Below the pieces are notes generated by a model that saw nothing but the letters and a program-made list of their open reading frames with translations, was not told the DNA's origin and searched no databases. The position numbers were made by a program, and so were the translations under genes. Positions 14,591-20,819 of a stretch of DNA of 21,452 nt are shown in pieces (the stretch's first letter is position 1; each line of letters opens with the position of its first letter). Source of the DNA: a virus; the IMG/VR virus record IMGVR_UViG_3300010354_010060, positions 1-21,452 of that record. One strand, 5' to 3'.

Positions 14591-14740
14591 ATGTTTGAAT
14601 CGATTGAAATTCGTCAAGTTGCAAATGGTTTTATTGTAACTGTAAATCTTGAAGATGAAACCCGAGAGTTTGTGTTTGATACTGCTCGCAAGGCAATGAG
14701 TCATATCAAGCAATTTGTTGCCCCAAAAGCGGGCGAATAA
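14591..14740 (+). CDS. Small hypothetical protein, 49 aa
   Basis: Short gene starting MFESIEIRQVANGFIVTVNLEDETREFVFDTARKAMSHIK. It is preceded by TGGAGGTCCT, an excellent Shine-Dalgarno six bases before the ATG. The predicted fold is a three-stranded beta hairpin followed by a helix, a pattern seen in many small proteins of T4-like marine phages. It has no membrane or signal segment. The TAA stop lies within the late-promoter-like AATAAATA of the next gene. Function unknown; the real ribosome binding site and the ordinary codon use make it a convincing gene. Confidence 0.75.
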   Translation: MFESIEIRQVANGFIVTVNLEDETREFVFDTARKAMSHIKQFVAPKAGE

Positions 14741-14743
14741 ATA
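14736..14743 (+). promoter_or_regulatory. T4-late-like promoter element AATAAATA
   Basis: GCGAATAAATACATTTTTC, with AATAAATA 26 bases before the ATG at 14770, the same spacing as the copy at 13687 on the other strand. GAGGATTC before the ATG serves as Shine-Dalgarno. It probably drives the plus-strand sugar genes from 14770 on. Confidence 0.5.
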
Positions 14744-14769
14744 CATTTTTCAACTATAATTGAGGATTC

Positions 14770-15804
14770 ATGTCAAAAAAAGTATTAATCACCGGCGGTG
14801 CTGGATTTATTGCGCATCATGTAATTGATTTAATTTTACAAACTACAGATTGGCATATAGTATGTTTGGATAGACTAGATATTTCTGGTAATCTGAATCG
14901 ACTACACGATATGTTACAGGATCATGATCCTCATGAAGTAGCACGTCGTATGAAAATTGTGTTTCACGATCTCAAAGCAGAAATTAATAGTCAAATCGTA
15001 CACGACATTGGTCCAGTGGATATCATTCTACATCTAGCAGCCGGTAGTCATGTGGATCGTTCAATTGCTTACCCCATGGAGTTTGTGCAGGACAATGTGA
15101 TTGGCACTGTCAATATGTTAGACTATGCACGAAAAAATCTTCCCGGTCTCGAACGCTTTGTATATTTCTCGACGGACGAGATTTATGGGATTGCACCGCC
15201 CGGTGTGGCTTATAAGGAATATGATCGATATAACTCGACCAATCCCTATTCGGCCAGCAAGGCAGCAGCCGAAGAGTTTTGCGTGGCGTATGAAAATACT
15301 TACAAAATGCCTATCGTTGTTACGCACACTATGAACGTGTTCGGCGAACGTCAGCATCCGGAAAAATTCATTCCGGCCACTATTCAAAAGGTGAGAGATG
15401 GGGAAACAGTCATCATACACAGTGATCCAACCCGTACCGTGGCAGGTTCGAGAATGTACATCCATGCTAGAGATGTCGCTGAGGGTCTTATGTTCATACT
15501 CGGCCTCGAGGATTATCGTCACCAAGGGGATTACGGACATGCTCACTGCCCAAAGTTTAATCTTGTTGGTACTGAAGAAATTGATAATCTTACCCTAGCA
15601 CAAATGATTGCACGAGCCGTAGGCCAAGAACTCAAGTATGAGATGACAGACTTTCATACCAGTCGTCCAGGCCACGACATGCGTTATGCACTAGATGGCG
15701 GACTGCTAAAGAGTCTAGGGTGGGAGCCAAGAATCAAGTTGAGCGAACGCATTGATGAGATGGTGCAGTGGACTTTGGCAAATGAAAGATGGTTACGTAA
15801 ATGA
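14770..15804 (+). CDS. dTDP-glucose 4,6-dehydratase-like protein, second copy
   Basis: A 344-aa RmlB-type enzyme, a full-length match to cellular members. ITGGAGFIAHH binds NAD, with Ala15 in place of the third Gly. HLAAGSHVDRSI, FSTDEIYG (Thr135, Asp136, Glu137) and NPYSASKAAAEE (Tyr160, Lys164) are the catalytic signatures. GERQHPEKFIPATI, RDVAEGL, RPGHDMRYALD and LGWEP complete the family pattern. It should produce a 4-keto-6-deoxy nucleotide sugar. It differs clearly from the 8896 copy, so it may use another sugar nucleotide or come from another donor. Bases about 15120-15540 are near 48% GC by hand count, above the surrounding DNA, which suggests recent acquisition. It has GAGGATT as Shine-Dalgarno and overlaps the next gene (ATGA). 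Confidence 0.88.
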   Translation: MSKKVLITGGAGFIAHHVIDLILQTTDWHIVCLDRLDISGNLNRLHDMLQDHDPHEVARRMKIVFHDLKAEINSQIVHDIGPVDIILHLAAGSHVDRSIAYPMEFVQDNVIGTVNMLDYARKNLPGLERFVYFSTDEIYGIAPPGVAYKEYDRYNSTNPYSASKAAAEEFCVAYENTYKMPIVVTHTMNVFGERQHPEKFIPATIQKVRDGETVIIHSDPTRTVAGSRMYIHARDVAEGLMFILGLEDYRHQGDYGHAHCPKFNLVGTEEIDNLTLAQMIARAVGQELKYEMTDFHTSRPGHDMRYALDGGLLKSLGWEPRIKLSERIDEMVQWTLANERWLRK

Positions 15805-16511
15805 TTAAACATGGTTTTGTAGTTACTTCTGCTGTTAACAGTAAGTTTGGTGTTTATAGCCCGGCTGCACGTATGCAACAAACCTTGACTACGTTGCAGA
15901 ATGTTAGAGCAAAGGTTCCTGATTGTAAAATTATTGTCATGGAATGTGCAGGTACTGCACTAACGGATGCACAAAGCGAACTGATCGAAGAAAATTGTGA
16001 TTTACTGTTAGACTTTAGTCGTGATCCTGATGTGCAGGCAATTTACCAAAGTGATAATTGGGATGTGGTAAAAAACTCCACAGAGATAATGTGTTTTGGT
16101 CGCGCCTTGCGTATGTGTCAGGATGATGGCGATTTTGCAGGCTTAGATAGAATTCATAAAATGTCCGGTCGGTATATTCTCAACAATGAATTCGACTTAG
16201 ACGTGTATGAACAACACCCCGACCGTATTATTATTGGCCCAAAACATGCCAGTCAATTTCCATTGGAAATAACCGGTATTGAATTACAGTACATGGCAAG
16301 ATTATGGTCTTGGCCGGCTGATCAAACTGAACGTGTAATTCAAGTATACGAAGATAGTTTAAGTTACATTGGTCAAAGAGTAAGTCAAGGCGGCTACGCT
16401 GATATTGAACATGTGTTATATAAATTTTTACCGGCAGACTTGGTAACAGAATTACCTGTGTTGGGAGTTGAAGGTTCCATTGCTCCCAATGGCGTTGCTA
16501 TAAGGAACTAA
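15801..16511 (+). CDS. Unknown protein in glycan cluster, 236 aa
   Basis: I do not recognise a named family. It has an alpha/beta look: MIKHGFVVTSAVNSKFGVYS, then CKIIVMECAGTAL, then NCDLLLDFSRDPD. A central HKMSGRYILNNEFDLDVYE resembles the K.SGRY element of several bacterial cell-surface glycosyltransferase-like proteins. IIIGPKHASQFPLEITGIELQYMARLWSWP follows, where an Asp/His-rich nucleotide site is not obvious. No membrane span or signal peptide is seen. It is coupled to the dehydratase by ATGA and followed one base later by the methyltransferase, so it belongs to the sugar operon. A GT-A type glycosyltransferase is the best guess. Confidence 0.5.
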   Translation: MIKHGFVVTSAVNSKFGVYSPAARMQQTLTTLQNVRAKVPDCKIIVMECAGTALTDAQSELIEENCDLLLDFSRDPDVQAIYQSDNWDVVKNSTEIMCFGRALRMCQDDGDFAGLDRIHKMSGRYILNNEFDLDVYEQHPDRIIIGPKHASQFPLEITGIELQYMARLWSWPADQTERVIQVYEDSLSYIGQRVSQGGYADIEHVLYKFLPADLVTELPVLGVEGSIAPNGVAIRN

Positions 16512-16512
16512 A

Positions 16513-17733
16513 ATGCACAGTTATACAGAACTAAATGAATGCATTGCATGCGGATGCAACGATCTAACCCTTACAATCGATCTTGGCAGTCAACCGTTGG
16601 CCAACGGTTACCTTGACGACCCTGACGACAAGTTCAAAGAGACTCATTATCCATTGGCAGTATATCGATGCACAGATTGTAATCATTTACAGTTGTCGCA
16701 TATTGTAGATCCGCAATTGATTTATAAAGACTATGCTTATGTAAGTGGCACAAGTCAAACATATCTTGATTATATGGATTGGTTTGCACGTTGGTGTAGA
16801 GAATATACCGAATGTTGGCACGGTCATGTATTGGACATTGGCTGCAATGACGGCAGTCAGCTGGATGCTTTTGCTGCGATTGGATTTAGTACACACGGCG
16901 TGGATCCTGCAGAAAATCTTTATAAAGTCAGCAGTAAAAAAGGACACAAAATTGTTCAAGGGTTTTGGGACAAACATTCTATTAAACAACTTAAACACAA
17001 CAAATTTGACATAGTGGTTTCGCAAAATGCCTTTGCTCATGTTCCTGATCCTGTAAAATATCTAGAACTGCTAGAACCAGTGATGCGTGAAAAGGGATTG
17101 TTGTTCGTGCAAACAAGCCAGGCTGACATGGTGTTGAATGGAGAGTTTGATACTATCTATCATGAGCATATAAGTTTTTATTGTATAGAATCCATGCGAG
17201 CATTGGCCAAACGAGCAGGATGGAATTTGATCGACGCTGTTAAGACTCCCATTCACGGAACAAGTTATGTGTTTGTGTTGAGTCCCAATTACAAACGTCC
17301 CAAGCATATTAAAAATTTGATTGCCATGGAGTCTGCATTGCAGAATCCGGTCACATATGAAAATTGGTCTAATCAAGTGACCGGAATTCGAGACTCACTT
17401 GTTAGTGTATGCAACGAATATCAACAGTTGGGGTATCGTCTAGTTGGATATGGCGCTGCGGCCAAAGGTATGACTTTGCTAAACTATACCAATTTGGCTC
17501 TAGAATGTGTGATTGACGACAATCCGTTAAAACAAGGACGTTATACACCTGGCAGTGCTGTACCTATTGTGGGCAGGGACTACCTTGATCAATTGACTGA
17601 CAAAGACAAGGTACTGTTTGTTCCTTTGGCCTGGAATGTGTTTGAGGAAATCAAACAAAAAATTATCAACAGTCGATCCAATCCCGACGATCGATTCCTG
17701 CGTTATTTTCCAGAGGTAGAAGTTGAATATTGA
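16513..17733 (+). CDS. Sugar C-methyltransferase (TylC3/NovU type)
   Basis: A 406-aa three-domain methyltransferase. Domain 1 is a zinc-binding module with Cys10, Cys13, Cys53 and Cys56 (CIAC...CTDC). Domain 2 is the SAM core with LDIGCNDGSQ (about 107-116), FDIVVSQNAFAHVPDP and the YHEHISFY signature (Tyr216, His217, Glu218, His219), which supplies the catalytic base. Domain 3 begins at about 310 with RLVGYGAAAKGMTLLNY and VIDDNPLKQGRYTPGS, the C-methyltransferase C-terminal domain. Relatives add a methyl group to C-3 of dTDP-4-keto-deoxysugars, making branched-chain sugars such as mycarose or noviose. Two RmlB-type enzymes in the island could supply the keto-sugar. A GGAAC sequence precedes the ATG. 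Confidence 0.9.
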   Translation: MHSYTELNECIACGCNDLTLTIDLGSQPLANGYLDDPDDKFKETHYPLAVYRCTDCNHLQLSHIVDPQLIYKDYAYVSGTSQTYLDYMDWFARWCREYTECWHGHVLDIGCNDGSQLDAFAAIGFSTHGVDPAENLYKVSSKKGHKIVQGFWDKHSIKQLKHNKFDIVVSQNAFAHVPDPVKYLELLEPVMREKGLLFVQTSQADMVLNGEFDTIYHEHISFYCIESMRALAKRAGWNLIDAVKTPIHGTSYVFVLSPNYKRPKHIKNLIAMESALQNPVTYENWSNQVTGIRDSLVSVCNEYQQLGYRLVGYGAAAKGMTLLNYTNLALECVIDDNPLKQGRYTPGSAVPIVGRDYLDQLTDKDKVLFVPLAWNVFEEIKQKIINSRSNPDDRFLRYFPEVEVEY

Positions 17734-18595
17734 ACGTCCGTTACAAATATTAGTGCGTAGACGTGCAGCACTTGGTGATGTGATCATGAGCACGGGTGTG
17801 GTCCGCGAACTTAAAAATAGATACACATGCGAAATAGACATAGCCACAGAGTTTCCTAATGTGTACGATAACAATCCACATGTGAGAGCAATCTATCATA
17901 CCAACGCAATGCCGGAGCCAGCAAATTATGATTTATACGTTAATTTGGATGATGCCTACGAGCTTAATCCTCTCAATCATTATCTGGACAGTTATTTCTA
18001 TCGTGCTTTTGGTTCATCAACAGTGGATCAAAAAGAACCAGAACTGTTTGCCAGCCAATTTGATATAGATGCTGTCAATCATTTTTTTGAAGACAACGAA
18101 ATAGATGAATACATCGTAGTGCATATCAGACAATGGTATTGGCCATTAAAAAATATGAACTGGGATACTTGGTACGCAGTATTTGAACGACTATTCGCAG
18201 CAAGAACAGATTTTAAAATTGTGTGTGTGGGAACTGCACAAGATGGGTATGTGGAACACCCGTTGTTTGTTGATGCTAGAGATCAATTGAGTGTGCAGCA
18301 ACAGAAACTTTTAATGGATCACGCTAGATGTTTTGTGGGTATAGACAGCGGACCTTATCATATTGCAGTGGCCAGTGGCACACACATCATAAGTTTGCAC
18401 ACACACTTGTTACCAGAACGAATAGCACCACTGCACAAACCATATACTCCTATCTTGAGTGCAGTAGATTGTGTGGGTTGCAATGACAATCAAGAACGAC
18501 CTGTGCGACAGGTTGTTTGTAAACACGGTGATTTTAGATGTAAAGATAATTTTGATGCAGATAAAATCGCTAAAAACATTTTAGAGTTACTATGA
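17723..18595 (+). CDS. GT9-family (heptosyltransferase-like) glycosyltransferase
   Basis: A 290-aa protein. The start is TTG at 17723: an in-frame TAG lies two codons upstream, and the next start codon (GTG) would cut the first beta strand. AGAGGTAGAAG in front supplies a Shine-Dalgarno. ILVRRRAALGDVIMSTGVVRELKNRY is the classic GT9 beginning. EYIVVHIRQWYWPLKNM and FVGIDSGPYHIAVASGTHIISL (about 211-232) are the nucleotide-binding second half. CVGC...C...C near the end is often seen in GT9 proteins. GT9 enzymes transfer heptose from ADP-heptose to lipid A-core or protein acceptors, which fits the heptose genes downstream. Ten-base overlap with the preceding gene. Confidence 0.88.
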   Translation: MNIERPLQILVRRRAALGDVIMSTGVVRELKNRYTCEIDIATEFPNVYDNNPHVRAIYHTNAMPEPANYDLYVNLDDAYELNPLNHYLDSYFYRAFGSSTVDQKEPELFASQFDIDAVNHFFEDNEIDEYIVVHIRQWYWPLKNMNWDTWYAVFERLFAARTDFKIVCVGTAQDGYVEHPLFVDARDQLSVQQQKLLMDHARCFVGIDSGPYHIAVASGTHIISLHTHLLPERIAPLHKPYTPILSAVDCVGCNDNQERPVRQVVCKHGDFRCKDNFDADKIAKNILELL

Positions 18596-19341
18596 TTTTT
18601 AGACATTCAGGAACATTTGGTGATTTAATTTACAGTTTAAGTGTAGTCAAAAAAATGGGCGGCGGCACTTTTGCTGTACACATTGAAAACATTGAAAAGT
18701 GTGTGGCCCAATATGGTTACAGACCAGACGAAGTAGATCCTGCGCATCAAGGAAGATTTCGTAATGCGGACTTTGACCTGCTTAGACCCTTGCTATCAAG
18801 ACAATCATACATTGATAAAGTAACAGTATGGACCGGCAATCACGATGTTGATCTAGATCGTTTCCGCGGTGTATTGTTTAGAGGTTTTGAAGGTAACTAT
18901 GTCGAAGCATACTATAGAACATTCAATATACCTTTCACTACGGATGTGTACAATGAAACTTGGTTAGAGGCAGATGCCAAACGAGTGGCACCTATTGTTA
19001 TTAATAGAACATTTAGATATCGTTGCCCAGAAGGCAACGGAAGTTGGCAAAACATTTTAGCGCAATCTGACATTGTAAATAATGGGGTGTTTGTTGGCAC
19101 TGAAGAAGAGCATGAAGATTTTGTGCGAGTCACTGGTTTTCCTGTAAAATACTATGCTGTGAAAGATTTTAAGGAACTAGCAGATGTGATTGCTGGTGCA
19201 GATTTGTTTATGGGCAATCAAAGTGCTGCATACAGTATTGCCATGGGATTGGGCAAATCCTCGATTCTAGAAACAATTAAAATTAAACCATTGGCAAATA
19301 ACGAATGTTATTTTCCAAGAGACAACTGTCAATATTTTTAA
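18592..19341 (+). CDS. GT9-like glycosyltransferase, second copy
   Basis: A 249-aa protein with the same layout as GT9: MIFRHSGTFGDLIYSLSVVKKMGGG at the start resembles the ALGD...S..VVR element, and ADLFMGNQSAAYSIAMGLGKSSILE near residue 200 matches the DSG..H.A..... motif with Asn-Gln-Ser in the place of Asp-Ser-Gly. It is divergent, so donor and activity are uncertain; phages and marine bacteria carry many such short GT9-like proteins. ATGA overlap with the previous gene and TAATG overlap with the kinase after it put it in the heptose operon. Confidence 0.72.
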   Translation: MIFRHSGTFGDLIYSLSVVKKMGGGTFAVHIENIEKCVAQYGYRPDEVDPAHQGRFRNADFDLLRPLLSRQSYIDKVTVWTGNHDVDLDRFRGVLFRGFEGNYVEAYYRTFNIPFTTDVYNETWLEADAKRVAPIVINRTFRYRCPEGNGSWQNILAQSDIVNNGVFVGTEEEHEDFVRVTGFPVKYYAVKDFKELADVIAGADLFMGNQSAAYSIAMGLGKSSILETIKIKPLANNECYFPRDNCQYF

Positions 19342-20072
19342 TGAAGATTCTATTAGTAGGCGACAACGGTATTGACCAATACCAATTTGGAACAGTGACT
19401 AGAATCAGTCCTGAAGCTCCTGTGCCCGTTCTAAATTATACACATACAGTTACAAAACCTGGCATGGCAGCTAATGTTCGAGACAATCTAGAACGATTAA
19501 AATGTGATGTAGATTTTGTGCATGGCGTTAAAACCTGTATCAAGACTCGAGTAATTGATCAAAAGACCGGCCAACATCTAGTAAGGATAGATCAAGACAT
19601 ACCTAGCAAGCCCGTTAAAATTGACTACACTGACATCGACAAGTATAATGCTATTGTTGTCAGCGATTATAACAAAGGATCAGTAGAATATGAGACTGTC
19701 GAAGATCTTCGCAAGAATTATTCGGGTCCTATTTTTGTTGACACTAAAAAAACTGATCTCGCGAGATTTGAAGGGTGTTTTGTTAAAATTAATGCGGTTG
19801 AATATGCTGCTGCTAAAACAGTGCCCACAGAACTTATTATTACTCTCGGCCGAGATGGAGTACAATACCAAGAACATAAGATTTCTACTCCACAAGTAGA
19901 GGCGTTTGATGTATGCGGGGCAGGTGATACTTTCTTGTCTGCTCTCGCATACAACTACGTTTTATCTGGAGATATACTTGCTGCCATTCAGTTTGCCACT
20001 CGAGCAGCCAGTGTAACCATTCAACACATTGGTGTTTACAGTCCCACATTAGAAGAAATTGAGAAAACATGA
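19341..20072 (+). CDS. hldA: D-glycero-beta-D-manno-heptose 7-phosphate kinase (PfkB family)
   Basis: A 243-aa ribokinase/PfkB-type kinase; ATG 19341 is chosen because MKILLVGDNGIDQYQFG is the conserved start and it overlaps the previous stop (TAATG). RISPEAPVPVL (residues 21-31) followed by PGMAANVRDNL is diagnostic for the kinase half of HldE/RfaE. VSDYNKG (108-114), VDTKK and DVCGAGDTFLSALAY (Gly193-Asp196, Asp196 the catalytic base) complete it. It phosphorylates heptose 7-phosphate at C-1. It is much shorter than the cellular kinase domain (about 310-320 aa). The binding-site Gly-Gly of PGGAANV is Gly-Met here. In many bacteria this domain is fused to the adenylyltransferase; here the two are separate genes with a cupin between. 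Confidence 0.87.
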   Translation: MKILLVGDNGIDQYQFGTVTRISPEAPVPVLNYTHTVTKPGMAANVRDNLERLKCDVDFVHGVKTCIKTRVIDQKTGQHLVRIDQDIPSKPVKIDYTDIDKYNAIVVSDYNKGSVEYETVEDLRKNYSGPIFVDTKKTDLARFEGCFVKINAVEYAAAKTVPTELIITLGRDGVQYQEHKISTPQVEAFDVCGAGDTFLSALAYNYVLSGDILAAIQFATRAASVTIQHIGVYSPTLEEIEKT

Positions 20073-20437
20073 CAAGATTAAATGGAAAAGTTGATAAGCT
20101 TTGGGGATATGAAGATATTTGGTGTACTAACGATCTGTATTGTGGAAAATTCATGCACTTCAATACAGATTCTAGATTTAGTATGCATTTTCATTCTGTC
20201 AAAGATGAAACATGGTATGTGTTAAGCGGTAAGTTTATAGTTAAAACCATTAATACTCAAGATGCCACGCAAAGTGAAACAGAATTGAATGTTGGCGATA
20301 CTTGGCATAATCCACCATTGTTGCCACATCAATTGATTTGCATAGAAGAAGGCACTATAATAGAAGTTTCAACCGCAGATTCAGTAGAGGATAATTATCG
20401 TGTATTCCCCGGGGATAGCCAGAAGAGTAATAGTTAA
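20069..20437 (+). CDS. Cupin-domain protein
   Basis: A 122-aa single-domain cupin. The first motif is MHFHSVKDETWYVLSG (His40, His42, Glu47). The second is NPPLLPHQLICIEEGTIIEVST (His87). These are the usual metal ligands, so an intact metal site is expected. It resembles the type II mannose-6-phosphate isomerase-like domain of sugar-nucleotide pathways. It sits between the kinase (ATGA overlap) and the adenylyltransferase (38-base overlap). A role as a sugar-phosphate isomerase or epimerase, perhaps in the heptose steps not otherwise covered here, is inference; binding or regulatory function is also possible. Confidence 0.8.
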   Translation: MTRLNGKVDKLWGYEDIWCTNDLYCGKFMHFNTDSRFSMHFHSVKDETWYVLSGKFIVKTINTQDATQSETELNVGDTWHNPPLLPHQLICIEEGTIIEVSTADSVEDNYRVFPGDSQKSNS

Positions 20438-20819
20438 TGGAACTTTCGACATACTACATCGTGGGCACATTGAAATGCTTAACTTTGCCAGGAGTCAAGG
20501 TTCATATTTGCTAGTTTGCATAGACAGTGATAGATCGGTTCGCGAACTCAAAGGCGAATCAAGACCCATTAACAATCAAGAAGATCGCAAGTTTGCCCTA
20601 GACAATCTAAAATGTGTTGACGCAGTATGGATCTTTGACACACAAGCGGAACTAGAACACATTTGTAAATTGGTCAAACCAGACCTAATGGTCAAAGGAT
20701 CAGACTACCAACACAAACCTATTACTGGCAGACAATATTGTAAAGATGTAAAATTTTATCCGCTGGTACAAAACTATTCAACGAGTAAAATAATTGAAGA
20801 TATTAATAACAGGAAGTAG
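20400..20819 (+). CDS. hldC: D-glycero-beta-D-manno-heptose 1-phosphate adenylyltransferase
   Basis: A 139-aa nucleotidyltransferase. The likely start is GTG at 20400, with AGAGGA eight bases upstream and no ATG before the first motif. RRVIVNGTFDILHRGHIEML carries the HxGH motif (His20-His23). CIDSDRSVRELKGESRPINNQEDRKFAL, KPDLMVKGSDYQHK and NYSTSKIIEDI match the HldE C-terminal domain / HldC very well. It joins AMP to heptose 1-phosphate to give ADP-D,D-heptose, the substrate of the epimerase that follows. Its stop lies 26 bases into the next gene. Confidence 0.88.
   Translation: MYSPGIARRVIVNGTFDILHRGHIEMLNFARSQGSYLLVCIDSDRSVRELKGESRPINNQEDRKFALDNLKCVDAVWIFDTQAELEHICKLVKPDLMVKGSDYQHKPITGRQYCKDVKFYPLVQNYSTSKIIEDINNRK

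Noticed and set aside
15118-15546. 142-codon open frame on the minus strand
   Set aside because: It lies wholly inside the strongly supported dehydratase gene, is His/Ile/Ser-rich with no recognisable motif, and is explained by the higher GC of that stretch.
16687-17040. 117-codon minus-strand frame in the C-methyltransferase gene
   Set aside because: Antisense to a three-domain protein with intact motifs; Cys/Ile/Thr-rich shadow composition.
19305-19340. Upstream start of the heptose kinase
   Set aside because: The twelve extra residues overlap the previous gene; MKILLVGDNGID is the family start and is coupled to the previous stop.
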